Assembly (NCBI GenBank): GCA_016748015.1
Contig: JAAOMT010000381.1
Span: 40,713 to 104,712 of the forward strand
Source: Geosiphon pyriformis
Taxonomy: Eukaryota > Glomeromycota > Glomeromycetes > Archaeosporales > Geosiphonaceae
DNA length: 64,000 bases
Direction of reading: 5' to 3'
Shown here: positions 1-12,917 of the stretch, piece after piece
Layout of the letters: the number at the start of each line of letters is the position of its first letter
How positions within the stretch are numbered: position 1 is the stretch's first letter
The notes under the pieces: generated by a model
Database searches by the model: none
Seen by the model: only the letters and a program-made list of their open reading frames with translations
What the model was told of the DNA's origin: nothing
Made by a program: the position numbers and the translations under genes

Positions 1-448
1 ATTATTATATTAAAATTTCTGACTATATATAATTTTAAATATAATTTTTTGTATATTTATTTACAATATATAAATTTTTTAAAATTACCAAAATTTGAAG
101 TTTTATGTTTTTTGTAATTTAATTTAACTATATTTGTTTTAAGACTACAACTTTTTATTTTGTATTTTATTAATAGATTATTATTTAATATTGTTGGTAT
201 TATAATAATTAATAATTAATTAAATGATTGGTAATTTTTAATTTGTGTTTAATAAACAAATTAAATATAAAAAATTGTTTTATTTTAAATTTTACAAAAT
301 ATATAAGCTGTTATTTAATATTTTAATAACTTTTATTTTTATAAAAACAATATATAAAAACTAAACTATTAACAATTAAAAAATAGTTTGACTGTTTTTT
401 TAATTATTTCAAGTTTTTATTAATAATAAATTAATTGTTAAATAGAAA
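1..448. other. AT-rich DNA, nothing recognised
   Basis: Very AT-rich sequence with no open frame or motif I can assign. The 5'-truncated LINE fragment begins abruptly at its right edge. Confidence 0.6.
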
Positions 449-1590
449 AACATTATATTGTGAACTCAATTAAAAGTAAGGAGCTAAGTATGTCTTGGAA
501 TAAGGTCAAAAAACATTCAGATATAATAGGCAATAAGCATATTAATAAACTGGTCAATTTGGCTTCATGTTCAAATTTGTTTCTTTTTGTTTATGTTAAT
601 AAGAAAAGTGTTAGTGCTAATAGAATATTGGTGTTTGATAATATTTGTTATTTTGTCCAGAATGTTTTTAAAATTGTTTATTATGCACATTGGAAGGTTA
701 GACCTAGGTTTAATAATGTTGATGCAAATATGAAAAAAGATATGGATTAGTTTTGAACTACCTCAGTTTGACACTCTGATTCGTATATGGCAGCTGGTTA
801 CACGAGTAAATTCACTACTAGTTTTCATTTGTATTTTATAAAAGCTCTGTATTGTTGTCTATTAGTTGTTATTTATAAGCATTTGTATAATAGAAAATAT
901 CTTAGTGTGTTATGTCTTCATTGCAAAAAGGTAAAAACTTTTGACTATTCTTTTATATGTCTATTTGATTCTGGTACTTGTGAGGGCCTGCTTGGTGTGA
1001 GTTTGGTTGAATAAAAAACTGTGTTAAATTTGAGTTTACTATTATTTTGTGTTTTACAGATGCTCTTTTTGTGTGCTTTTGACAATGCTGTATATATTAC
1101 TTTGTATAAAGGCTTTGTGTTTAAAGATTAGTGTTTAGAGACTGTGTCTATTTTTGATAATGTTAAAGTTGCTAATGTTAAGGTGGTTAATTTTATGTGA
1201 AGTTTGGAAATGATCCACTAAAATAAAATATGGATAATTAAAGCTAAGTACAAATCAGTAATAAAAAAAAAAAACCTAATTGTACATAATAGTTTAGTAT
1301 CTTCTGTGATTTGTGGTCTTTTGATCTTGTTCTTTAATGGTGTTGTTAAGTTGCTTAGAATTGTGAAAATACACAGTGTCAGTTTTGGTTTTCAAAAGCT
1401 TTGCTGTTTTTTTTTTGGTACTAATAATGCTGTGATTGTTATCATAGATTTATAGTATTGTTCTAATTGGCCTAAAGAGCTGATTATGTGTAGAAAATAC
1501 ATGATTTACATCTAGTTTAGATTATATAGTTTGGTGTATTGGATTAGGTAGCTTTTGGGTCTTACTCATAAAATATTAAAAAAAAAAATT
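449..1590 (+). pseudogene. LINE 3' end: RNase H and zinc-finger tail, 5'-truncated
   Basis: This is the 3' end of the polyprotein of a non-LTR retrotransposon. The first open stretch (460-750) carries the RNase H ending SWNKVKKHSD..GNK, the family form of the conserved W-VKGHSG-GNE block. After stops at 751-780 the frame resumes with MAAGYTSKFT, followed by a Cys-rich element of type CLHC...Y(H)..C at about 920-965, as in LINE C-terminal zinc fingers. Reading continues with further stops to about 1520, and A-runs follow at 1575-1590. The stops in GAT-TAG-TTT-TGA and GTT-TGA-CAC fit Trp or Arg codons changed by C-to-T or G-to-A. Upstream RT is absent, which fits ordinary LINE 5' truncation. 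The family resemblance to mycorrhizal fungal LINEs is from memory. Confidence 0.7.
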
Positions 1591-2049
1591 TAAAAATAAT
1601 ATTAGGTTTTTATTGCAAATGTTTTTTATTTTGTAAATAATTCATAATATGTAATAATTTTTATTAAAAATTATTATTAAAAGTAAATAATATCAATTAT
1701 TAATAATTCAACAAAACTTATATTGTTATTTTTTAATAATCTGTTTTTTGTATATTTAATTATAAATTTATTTAAAAAATTTAAATATGTTTTTCATATT
1801 TAATTATAAATTTATATGTCAATTTTGTTGTTTTTGTATAAAAAATTTTACAATTTAATTAATAATAAAATACAAACTTTATACAAAAAAGCTTAATATT
1901 ATTTTTAAAAATTAATAAATCTATATAAAAAATAAGAAAGTATTTTATTTTTTATTTTATTGGCTGAATTTTTAAAATTAAATAATTTAATATGTTGAAT
2001 AATTAAAATTATATATACTCTTTCTTTTGTTGATTTTCTGGTTATAATA
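1591..2049. other. AT-rich spacer between two LINE fragments
   Basis: Homopolymer-rich A/T sequence with no coding pattern. It includes a short imperfect direct repeat (tttaattataaatttat near 1757 and 1800). Confidence 0.5.
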
Positions 2050-4680
2050 AAGGCATAAAATTGCTAAAAAAATAGCTTTTTTTATTTTTTTTTTCTCTTT
2101 TTTTTTTAATTATTTCTTTTAATACATCTTTTTTTGTTGTAATAAAACTGGTAAGCTTGTTTGCTGGTTATTTTGGTTCTAATTCTGGTTTAATTAGTTT
2201 GAAAACTTCTTCAAGTACCAAAAAAAAACGTTTGAAAATTATTTACTTTTGTGATGCATTTTATAAAAAACTGAAAAAGCCTGAAATTAGTAATAATATA
2301 GTTGATTTATTTGCTGGTTTTTTAAATTTGAAGAATATTATAGGCTTTAGTATTAAATCTGTAATGTCTTGTGAGAACAAAATTGGTAATGTAACAAGTA
2401 ATATTAATAGTTTTTTGAATGTAAAAAATATAAAAACACAATTACAAAAGAAACCAGTTACATGAATTCAAATATTTTTGTAAGTAATAAGAATATAGAT
2501 AAAACTATACTAAAGAAAACTTATATTTAGATATATATATTAAGACATTTATTAAAAGCACTTTTGTTTAATAATTTAAATAATAATAATAATATTTTAA
2601 TGTTTCTATTTTCTAAGTTTGTTGGCTCTAAACAATTGCCATTAATTAGATCATATGTTTTAAAAAAATGAAATTTTAATATTGTAAAATTTTTTGTGTT
2701 AAATATTAAACTTTCTGCTATGTCTGAAAAAACTTTTGGTAATAAGTTAATAGCTGTAAAAAAAATTTTTTATCATATAGATGATTTTGAGAAGACATCT
2801 ACTCTCTTAAAATTTCTAGAAATTATTAAATCATTTTTTATATCTGAATTAAGCTTAAAAAAAGCTAAAAAAATAGTAATCTGTAAAAAAATTCTGGTTA
2901 ATAATGATGTTAAAAAGATAAATAGCCATACAAATTAGAAAGTAATTGTCAAGAAAATTTTAGTAAATCTTTTTAAATTAGCTGTAAAGTCAGTTTTTTC
3001 TAAGTTTAATAAAATTATGTTAATTAAGATACAGCTTATTGGTTTTTGACAAAAAACTCTAATTGAATTTGAATTATTTGAAATTGTTGATTTGATTACA
3101 TCTAAATAGTTAGTGTTTATAAATAAAAATTTTGTGTATATAGCATTAACTATCAATAATAAATAAACATAAGTAATTAAAAATTGTTATTGAATTCTGC
3201 TCTATATTTTATTAATTAGAACAATTGCTCATAATTTTTCTAATTTATTGGTGTTTTATGGTAAGAAAACTTGTTTTATTGGTTATAATTCAAGTTTTTA
3301 TATATATAACAGAGATATTATTATTTGTTTTGCTAATAAAGCATAAAAAAAAACTGCTTTTAATTCTGTTTTAATTTTTAAAAGTGTGAATTTGTATTAA
3401 ATTAATCTTTTTTTGGTTTATTGTACTCAATACAAACATTTAAATCATGTTTTTAGTATATGTTTTATGAATAAAAATATAATTAGTCATAGTAAAAAGT
3501 GGTCAATTTTTAGAATTAAGTTTATTTAGCAAATATATATAAGAAAAAACAGGTATTAATTGCTTATTTAGTCTTATTTAATGAAAAAACTTGGATTTAA
3601 ATTGTTGATAATTCTATTTTTTATATGATGTTTTTGGCTTTTTCTGATACTAATTCATTTTCAAATATTAAATCTTCTTTGTTGGCTTTTTGAAAATAAA
3701 TAATAGATTTGTCATTTTTAAACACAGTTTCACTAATCTGTAAAGCAAGTTAATAACTTGGCTAAAAAATTGAATATACTTGAACCAATAATTTTTTAAT
3801 TTAGTTCTGAATATTAGTTATTAATAACTTTTTTATTACAAAATTAAGGAGTAAATACGATAATAAGTAAAAATTTAAGTGCAGTTACTAATAGTGAAAC
3901 TGTTACAAAAATGGAGTATTTAGACTAGTCAATTGTTATAAGATTTAAAGCAAAAATAAAATTTGTTAGTTATGATTATAAGTTTGATAATTAATGTAAA
4001 TAATAAGAGTTTAGGTTTGAACATTTTTTTTCAGCAATAACCAATTTTATTTGGAAAATTGTTATATATAATATTAAAGGTATAAATAATTCTGCTAAAC
4101 AAGCAAATATTATTTGTTAGTATAAAAATATAAATAATTTAATTTTTGTAATTACTGAAATAAAATTAAAGAAAAAAATCTATTCATAAATTATTAACAA
4201 ATTTAATAGTATTTATGTATTTATTTTTAATTTAAACTCTAATTACTTAAATTTTGGTATTATAATTGTTATACTATTGTACTAGTATGATTTATATACA
4301 GAGTTTTTAAGCTTGCTAACCAGTTTTTGTCTATCAGACTGCTGTTCAAAAATAAACTTTTTGTTTTAATTCTGGAACTATATGTTAATGTTTTACTAGC
4401 AATATGCTTAACTTAAGCTAAAGAAGTTAATTTATTGATTGCAAAAGCTATAAATAAATTATCTTTTATGATTTTGAACAGTAATTTTAATAAAGATAGC
4501 TTTTATCAATATGTTAGTTTTAAGAAATATCTTAATTTAGAATTGGTTAACTTTTTAATAAAAAGCTTAATTACAATTCTTGTATTTAAATAAAATACAT
4601 AATAGATATTTTTTTAGTTTTGGTTTTAAATATAAAATGTTCTAACTACTAGTTTTCTTAAAAAATTTTTGTTTTGTTTC
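2050..4680 (+). pseudogene. LINE 5' half: ORF1-like protein and AP endonuclease
   Basis: This is a decayed first half of a LINE. The open stretch 2157-2465 (GYFGSNSGLISLKTSSSTKK) is a Ser/Lys-rich N-terminus. 2696-2938 and 2939-3160 (KLSAMSEKTFGNKLIAVKKI, then a segment with KLAVKSVFSKF) resemble the RRM-like part of LINE ORF1 proteins. At about 3420-3460 the pattern YCTQYKHLNHVFSIC is a CCHC-knuckle remnant. From about 4060 to 4600 an APE-type endonuclease is readable (GINNSAKQANIICWYKNIN, then VITEIKLK, later ILNSNFN where LGGDFN is expected). The RT half is missing and the sequence breaks near 4680 into element G. It is a different copy from the fragment at 449-1590, because the order is 3' end then 5' end. 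Confidence 0.65.
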
Positions 4681-4689
4681 TTTAGTTTA

Positions 4690-5260
4690 ATTAGATATTA
4701 ATTTAAAAACCATGTAAGTCTTGGTAATTGGTTTATTTTTTTTCAAATTTGAATACTGGGGCTTTTTTAAACTATTTATTAAAAGTACTATAAATAGCAA
4801 ATACTTTTATGTATTGTTTTTGGTATAAGATTTTAAGTTCTTGAATTTTTTAATCTAGATTTATATTGGCTTTGAGAAGTTAATTGTTTTTAATCAAAAC
4901 TTAATATTAAAATATATTTATAATAAGAACTTTAACTAGAATAGTAATTTTATTAATTGTAAAAAAAAATTGTCAATTTCTTTAACTGAAATTTTTTTTA
5001 TATTATCAGCTATAAAATAATTGTTTAAATTGTTTAAATTGATTTATTGATATTTTGTTTTAGCTGTTATATTAATTAATAGGTTTTAGTAAATTTATTA
5101 TCTAAGATTAATTAAATTGTTTTTATTTTACTTCAGTTTTAGTATATATAACTGTAATTGCTTTTTGTTTAATAATTGCTGCATTATCAAGCAAAAATAG
5201 TAAATTATTTGTTTTAAATTCAAATAAAAAAATATTAGAAAAAATTAATATTTTTGGCAA
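4690..5260 (-). pseudogene. Retropepsin region of element G, decayed
   Basis: The minus strand reads VIYTKTEVK near 5150, the stretch that in C directly precedes the aspartic-protease active site. Downstream text (to 4690) matches C after its protease, including VFKFEK. The catalytic Asp-Ser/Thr-Gly is not readable here. Confidence 0.45.
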
Positions 5261-5689
5261 TCTTGGCTAATAAAATAGTATGGTATTTATTAAAAAAGTT
5301 TTGTTTTAGTACTGCAGTTTTATCTTCAAAAAATACAGTTTGGTAAAAATCTTGTTTTTCAAATATTGTTAAATAACTAGATTATGTGTAGTAATAATTA
5401 AGTCTTTGTTATATTAAATTTTAGGAAATTAATTAGTTGTTTAGATTAATTTTGTTGTTGCTTGGAAATCAATTTTGTAGTATAAATTGGTTTTATTAAA
5501 CTAATCTTTAAACAAATACTTAATATTGTTGAGTAAATGATAATTAATATTGTTAAACCTATAGTAGTTATTAATATTACTATTGTATTGATTATAAAAC
5601 AAATTGATAATAATTGTTTTAATATTAAAATTTTGAAAAGTAAAAAGTTTGTGTAAGAGACTAATAGTAAGATTGCTATGGTAAAAAGT

Positions 5690-7140
5690 AATATTGATTA
5701 CTCCTGTTTTGTTAATTTCATTGTAATTTTCTGCGGTTTTATTTTTAATATTATAATAATAACAGCTTTGGTATTGACTGCTTAATAATAATAAATAATT
5801 GTTTTGAGATCATCATTAAAGAGGCTAATACTTTTGTTGCTATTATTAATTGGTAAAATAGTTTTCAACTTTTTTTATGAGTTGGTCAATTTTTTTTTTG
5901 GCTGTTAAACTGGTTTTGTTAATTGTAAAATTGATAAGTTTTGTGTGGTTGGCTTTTTCTATTGCTATGTTATAAGTTTTAGTATATTAAATAACAATGG
6001 CTAAATCTTTTGAGACATGTAAATAAACTTTTTTGATGAATTTATCTTTTAGTTCAGCAATAAATTGATCTAAAATTTAAGCATTAAAATAATAGTCATT
6101 AGTTTCTAACTGATAAATTCGTTTAAGAAGTTTGTTAAACTTTCTAAGATATATTATAATAAATTCAAAGAATTCTTGTTTGATGTTTTAGAACTAATTT
6201 TGGAGCATAATAGAAGTATTATTGTTAATAAACTGTTTTAAGCAAACATATTTGAATGCTTGTCAGTTTTTAAAAAATGTATCAAGTTTTTAAATTATTT
6301 GTCTACTGTTCTTTAAAAAAATAAGAAATTGCTTTCAGCATATATATTGCATTTTATCTATTAACATCTTCTGTTTTTGAAATTTTGGTTAACTATTTTT
6401 GAAAACTAGTATTAGTATTTTTATTAGTAAATTTGGTAATTTTTGCAATATATATAATTGCTATGTTTTTTGTGTCTTCATTTTTAGTAGTTTTGTTTTC
6501 AGTAAATTCAAAAACATTTTAATTGTTATTAAAATTATTACTCTGATTTTTTGCTAAAAAATTGAGAAAATTTATGTTTTTAAAAATTTGTTCAAACTGT
6601 TGTGTTGAGCTTTTTAATAATGTAAAGTTTTCTGGTCTTAAAAAATAGTTAAATAATAAATTTGATATCTTAACTTGTGTAAAAAAAGCTGAAAAAAGTA
6701 TAATTAAAAGTAATAGTTTAAAATTGTTTTTTTGTTTAGATGTTTACAGATATTAAAAAGTTGTTTTTGGTGTATTAAATGTTGTATAAATTAATTGGAT
6801 ATTTTTTTTTGTTTTTTTTGCTTGTTTTAAATTCAGACTTAAATTCAAAAATAAATTGTGAATTAGTAAAGTATTTTTTTTCACAAAACTTAATAATATT
6901 ATAATCAAATTCTTCAAAATAAATAGTATAACTATTAGCATTAATGTTTTTTGGATCTCTATTTGAGTAATAAATAAGATTTTTAAGAAGATTTTGCTTG
7001 ATTTCTGTAATGTTGTTTTTTTCAAAAAGATATTTATTGATTCAGTTTTCAATATATTAAAAAAATGTTTTATTAAAGACTGTAATTTTGTCTTAAATTC
7101 CAAATTGTTGTTTACAATAAATGTAAATTAACTGATAGCA
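5690..7140 (-). pseudogene. Gag of element G
   Basis: Minus-strand gag remnant collinear with the C gag. The longest open piece (6753-7103) covers the N-terminal region. Around 5870-6300 the sequence parallels the C region containing LDQFIAGLKNKLIKK and the linker KINQLTKKVENYFTN. Many stops and short indels interrupt it. Gag would form the virus-like particle in which reverse transcription takes place. The assignment rests on collinearity with C and not on this copy alone. Confidence 0.55.
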
Positions 7141-7202
7141 CTTTAAAGTTGTTATGTCTTATGTAATCACTACTTTAAAATTGTTGTTGTTGTATTATTT
7201 CT

Positions 7203-7218
7203 GTAAAAGAGCACCAAA
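7203..7218 (-). promoter_or_regulatory. Primer-binding site of element G
   Basis: On the minus strand, two bases after the LTR end, the sequence reads TGGTGCTCTTTTACAG. It has the TGG expected opposite a tRNA CCA end and is the same as in C apart from one C/T difference. Confidence 0.55.
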
Positions 7219-8144
7219 TATTACTGGAGGTTTTTGATCTTTTTTTTTACTATTGTTAATATTGGTTTGCTGTTAATTCACAATTATTAGAAACTAGTAA
7301 ATTTTCTATAATTTAAACTACTGGGTTTATAAGTAAAATAGCCAATTTTATGTTAGTTACTTTATATTGTTATTTTGTTGTAAAAGTCAACTCTTTTTTA
7401 AAAATTGTTTGTTTAAAAGCTTACTAAAAATATGTAATTATTTTGCTATAAAATTCAATTTTTTTACAAATATTTTGTCTTTAAACTACTTTAATAATTA
7501 TAATATAAAAAAATATAAAAATATAAAAAATATAAAAAAATAAAATTTTATTAAGAAAATTGTTCTTTTTTCAAGTCTGGAATTAATAACAGATTACTAT
7601 AATTGGTAGCTAATTAATTTTAAAATATTAGTTAAGTTTTGGAGAATTTCAAGTATAATTAATTGAAAAAATTTATTTTTGAAGTATTTTTTTTTATATA
7701 AAATTGTTATTTAAAGATAAAATTATTATTAATGAGATTATTTTGGGTAAAATATATTTTTTTTAAAAAAAAAGCTTTTTTTTATACAATTTGTTATAGT
7801 ACTAATTTTGAACTTGTATTTTTTTTTGTTATTATTTCAATAAATTAATAATATATTTTAACAAAATACTAATTATTTTTACAAATTATAAATAATTTCA
7901 GTAAACTATTAAAATATTTTGCAAATTTTTACAAATTTTTAAATATTATATAGTTAAATAAATTGTGTAATTTAATCATTTTAATTTCTATTATACAAAT
8001 TAGATTATTAATTAAATAGTCATATTTGATAGTTTTAATTAAATAATAAGTAATAATTGAAACAATACTAATATATATTAATTAATAATAAAAATTATAA
8101 AAGTAATTTTATGCTAATTAATAACTAAAATTTTATTAGTAACA
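7219..8144 (-). repeat. 5' LTR of element G (C-type LTR)
   Basis: The left edge is TATTACTGG and the right edge is ATTAGTAACA. Read on the minus strand it starts TGTTACTAAT and ends CCAGTAATA, matching the C LTRs at 15714-16664 and 24506-25477 in order and length (926 bp against 951 and 972). Confidence 0.75.
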
Positions 8145-8419
8145 TTTTTCAAAAACAACAAAAAATCTAATACAATAACAAACTTCCAGAACAACTCATT
8201 GTTTACAAAATAAAAAACAAAGTTTTATTATATTAACAAAAGCAAAAAAACAATAAAGTAAGAAATTTAACAACAAATAGGATAAACTTTTTTATATTTA
8301 CAATGTCTTAAGTAATAGAGCATATAAATAATGTTTAGGTAATAAAATTCTAAAAAAAGTTGTATATAATAACCAATTAAAAATTTACTATTAACAACAA
8401 TTATCTAATCTGTTAATGC
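8145..8419. other. Unassigned AT-rich segment between two LTRs
   Basis: It lies outside the G LTR and the following LTR. No coding pattern or repeat match was seen. It is probably older flanking DNA into which both elements inserted. Confidence 0.4.
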
Positions 8420-9370
8420 TATTACAGATAATTATTTAGGGTGTTAAAACAAATAACAAACTCGTAATTTGGTGCTTAATAACTTGGTAATATTGGTAAT
8501 TTCTAAAAATTTTGGAGTCTGAAGATTTTGATGAAGTTTTTTGTATAATAGACAGAGATTTAATTAATATTTTAATATCTATTTTGAAAGTACTTTTTGT
8601 AAAAATTTTTTTAGCATAGTGGCCAGTTTTTTTTAACAGTCTTGTTTTTTTAATAAACTATTCTTAATTTTATGAGTATCTTATTCTTGTTTTATGGGTT
8701 TTTTACCAGACTATTTTTAACATCAATAATTCAATACTTAATTTTTTTAACCAATTAGTAAACAACAAAATAAAACAAAAGAAAATAAGAAAAAAAAACA
8801 AGAAATTAGTATTCTATTAATAATTATAATCAAAAGCTATTAGTTCAATATGATTAAGTATTAAATTTTATTAACATAGAGTGTTGATAGAATAAAAGTA
8901 ATTAATATTTCTTTAATCAAGTAATGATAACATAAATTTAGGTAATAATTGATATTTTATTAATATGTAATTTAATTCCATTTCTAGTTATAGAAAACTA
9001 CCTTTTGAAAAAAAAAATATTGGGTAATTAATAGATTTAAATTAATAGTTGGTATTAATTCTGTCTTCTTTGTTTCTAACACTCTCATTATATATACATA
9101 ATTTTTGTTATACAAAATCTCATATTTTTTTAAGCAATGTGTCTTATTTTCTTTGATAATGTTTTTATTACTAAACAATGTGCCATGATTTTCTAATAAT
9201 GTGTATATTGTTAAGCAGTATACCATAATTTATTAACAATGTGCATATTGCTGAACAATATATCATAATTTTTTAGTATTGTGTTTACTTGCTAAGTACT
9301 ATTTTTTTATTAGTCTATTTTCTTATCTATTTTTCTTACTTTCTTTTTTTGTACTTTTTTATAAGTAACA
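8420..9370 (-). repeat. Solo LTR, B type, with repeated 3' block
   Basis: It starts TATTACAGATAATTATTT and ends ATAAGTAACA, the reverse complement of the B-type LTR (TGTTAC...GTAACA) seen complete at 43141-43985. No primer site or polypurine tract is visible on either side, so it looks like a solo LTR. Flanking tetramers are atgc and atat, a duplication only if two transitions are allowed. Its right part (9130-9300) contains three to four imperfect copies of a block of about 50 bp, each with an aa-CAATRTG-like core. Confidence 0.65.
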
Positions 9371-9378
9371 ATATCCAA

Positions 9379-10170
9379 TATTACTCATAGAAATTAAAAA
9401 TTATAATATATAAATAAAATAACCAATTAAAAATAAGTATAATAAAAAGAGAAATTCTAGGATTTTTTTTGGAAAATTGTAGAATTGGAGAATTTTTTTT
9501 AAAAAAATTAAAGGATTTAATAAATTTTATATAACATAAATAATATATATATAGCGAAAATATTAGAAGCAGAAAAAAACAATTTATTTCAGAATAATAA
9601 TATTTCTCTCTTTAAAAAATAATTTTTTATAACTTAAAATGGAATTATACTTATATTAATAAAATATTTATTATCACTTAAATCTATATTATTATTACTT
9701 AATTAAAGAAATTTTTATTTATTTTACATTATTAACACTCTATATTAATAGAATTTAATATTTAATTATATTAGACCAATAGTTTTTGATTATAACTATT
9801 AATAAGATACTAATTTTTAATTTTTTTTTTATTTTTTTATTTTTATTTTTATTTTTTTTGTTCACTAATTGATTAAAAAAATTAAGTATTAAGTAATTAA
9901 CATCAAGGATAGCTTGGTAAAAAACCTAAAAATAAGAATAAAAATTTAAGAATAGTTTATCAGAAGAACATAATTGCTAGAATAAACTGACCATTATGTT
10001 AAAAAAATTCACAAAAAAAACCATCAATTGAATCTCTGTCTATTATATAAAAAACTCAACCAAAATTTTTAGACTCCAAAACCTTTAAATATTATCATTA
10101 TTAATAGCTATTGAAAACTAAGTTACAGATTTGTTACTTGTTTTAATATCCCAAATAATCATCTATAACA
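9379..10170 (+). repeat. 5' LTR of element E
   Basis: It starts TATTACTCATAGAAA (B-type LTRs start TGTTACTTATAGAAA) and ends ATCTATAACA. It shares the internal block near 9455 with the E 3' LTR at 58868-59639, and the typical B-type end segments from 9880 onward. It stands head to head with the inverted B LTR at 8420-9370. Confidence 0.65.
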
Positions 10171-12917
10171 CTAAATTAAAAACATATATACTAATTGTGT
10201 TTTCTAATCAAATCTCATAAAACTTAAAACCAATAATAATTATTAAACATTATTTAAAAGGCATCTAATTTGGTCAATTATATTTGGATTATTACCATTA
10301 ATATTTAAAAAGAAATTAAAACAATCCCAAAAATAGTTAAAAAATCAAAAACATTAAATTATTAAAAAAAAATTTAATTTTTATATATAAAAATAATTTA
10401 TTTTAGTAATTATTTATTATTTATTTTATTTAAATATATCTAAAAATATTATAAATATTTTTTAATTTTAGCTATTACAAAAATATAATTTCTCATTAAA
10501 AATTACTTTTAATAATTCTGAAATATTATATAAAAAAAAATCCAGCTACACAAAAAAATAAGCCAAACACAAATTATTTTAATTCTTATTATAAGAAATA
10601 AAAAAATAATAACATATTAATTAGTAAAATTATAGAAAAATTCCAGTCTCTAAAAAGTACAACACCCAAAAAAAAAAATTTAATTGTCTTCTCTTATTAT
10701 ACACATTTCATAATAGCCACATTATTAGATTTTCAAACAATTTATATTAAAAAAAATAACAAAAAAATTAATAAAACAAAACTTTAGAAGTTCAAAAAAC
10801 TGACTAAAAAAACAACTCTAAATATTGTTTTAGAACAGCATATTAATTCTATATGCTGTTTTAATACTGCTCAAAAGTATTGTTGATAAACAAAATAAAT
10901 ATACTTATTCTTAATAGAATTAGAAGACTTATTAACAATAAATTTTAGAACTTACAAGAACCAAATAGTTTAAACAAGTATACAGATTTTTATATTAAAC
11001 ATCAACATTAAAAAAATGCTTATTGATTTTAATAAAGCTCAATCTTAAGAACAGAATAATATTATCCAATAGAAATTAACAAAAATCAAAAATAATAATA
11101 ATATAATATATTAATTAATTATTAAATAACAGTATAAATAGCACAAATTAACAAATAAAATCAGAAAAAATGATGCGTACACAATAGGATACAAAATATA
11201 CACAAACACATTCAATTTAATATAATTATAAACAAGTAAGCCAAAAAATACTTATAGTCAAATAAAAGATTTAATAGCTTAGTAATTATTTACTAATCAG
11301 TTAAAATATACATAATTATATATAACTCGAAATATGTATATATACAATAGTTTTTTAACTAGAAAAAAGACAGACAAGAAAAAAATAAAAAACCAGAAGT
11401 TAATTAAATAAAATAAAACAAAAAAAAGATGGAAAAACTAGATTATAATTCCAATAAAAGTTAAAAAATATGCTTTTTAAGTTTTGTATTATAATATTTA
11501 CTAATACTAAAATCAATTAAATTAAAGATCTTTTTTTTTATAATTTAGTTTTTTTATAAACAACTAAAAAGACCACTATTTTTTTTTACTATCATCTTTT
11601 TATTAATAAAAACAACAGTAGAAATATCTAATATATTAGCAAAAACATAAACAAAATTTAAGCTTAACAAAATTAAAAACATATTAAAAGGATATTAACT
11701 ACATGAAATTATCTAAAAACAACTTATAATAATATTTTGGCCAAAATTAACAATCAATTTAAAAATCTGAAACAAGCTTTTCATATTTTTGAAAAATAAT
11801 TTTTAATTAAGATTATTTTATGAATACTAATTTTGTTAAATTCTATTTTTTTATGTTAATTTTTTTTGAATTTATTAGAAATAAAGTACTGTTTTACTAT
11901 AAATAAGGAAATACAGATATCTGGTATTAGTGTAAAAAAAAAAGTATCTTTATAAAAGCTTTAAAAAAAACACAATCAGAAGTATAAAAATACAACAGAA
12001 ATTTTTCTTAAAAAAATAGTATAATAGAAGCTATTAACAGCAATTTTGGCAAAACTATTATACTATATACCAAATTTAATAATAAAAACATTCATTAAAA
12101 AAAATTATCCAATATCTATTAAGAAGTTAAGAAAAACTTATTGAACTAACTTTTAAATTTTTAAATAAAAATAATAATAGTAATATATTAAACAAAAATT
12201 CAGCATAAATTAAAAACAATACTAATTAAGACTAATATACTTATCTCTATGTTAAAATTAGATAATTTTTTATATTATTGCTTGATCTAAAAAGCCATAA
12301 AAATTAATTATAGTACAACTACCAAAAAAAAACTCATAATATTATAAAACAATTACTATTTATTTTAACCAATTTTATTAAATTTTTATTAAATTCAAGT
12401 TATAAAATAAGACTATTATACATTAACCAAATTTTAAATCAGTTTAATAAAAGATTAAAAAACAGCATTCTTTAGTTTATTAAATTTTATTATTTCAAAA
12501 ATTTAAAAAATACAATTATACTTACTTATAATTTTGAAATTAATAAAACAAAAACCAAATTATACTTAAGCTGTTAATTTGGCCATAACTAGAATCTTCA
12601 ATATTATTGTAAAATTTATTTAATTAAATAAAAAGTTTTTTGCAAAAAATTGAAGAACATATTAGTCTTTACAGTATTGAAAACTTAACAATAATACAAA
12701 GTACTCAACAATAACAACAATATTAACAGCAACAATAATCTTAAAATCAAAATTCCAAAACTGTTATTATTGTTAGAAATTTGGTCATATTGCAAAAAAT
12801 TATTACAAGAAAATAACAGACCAAAACTGTAAAAACTAATATTAACAACAATTAAAATATTTACAATTATTAAAATATTTACAATTATTAAAATATTATT
12901 ATTTTATTTCTTAGTAC
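10171..12917 (+). pseudogene. Leader and gag of element E
   Basis: Decayed leader and gag, full of stops. The clearest signature is at about 12757-12805: CYYC, a stop, KFGHIAKN, then Tyr where the last Cys is expected, which is a CCHC zinc knuckle (C-x2-C-x4-H-x4-C) with a Cys-to-Tyr G-to-A change. An open segment near 10620-10700 (SKIIEKFQSLKSTTPKK) is gag-like but not assigned to a domain. An 18-bp unit (aattattaaaatatttac) is repeated about three times at 12848-12897, just before the A2 insertion. Confidence 0.5.

Larger units (their letters stand above)
4681..8144 (-). mobile_element. Ty3/gypsy element G, truncated (5' LTR, gag, protease)
   Basis: This minus-strand element aligns by eye with element C. 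It reads leftwards from its 5' LTR (7219-8144) through primer-binding site, gag and protease, then stops at about 4681, where LINE sequence begins. RT, RNase H, integrase and the 3' LTR are not seen. The leader after the LTR is nearly the same as in C, both containing TTGGTGCTC followed by ACAGAAATAATA. Whether the LINE interrupted it or a deletion joined the two is unclear. Confidence 0.7.
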
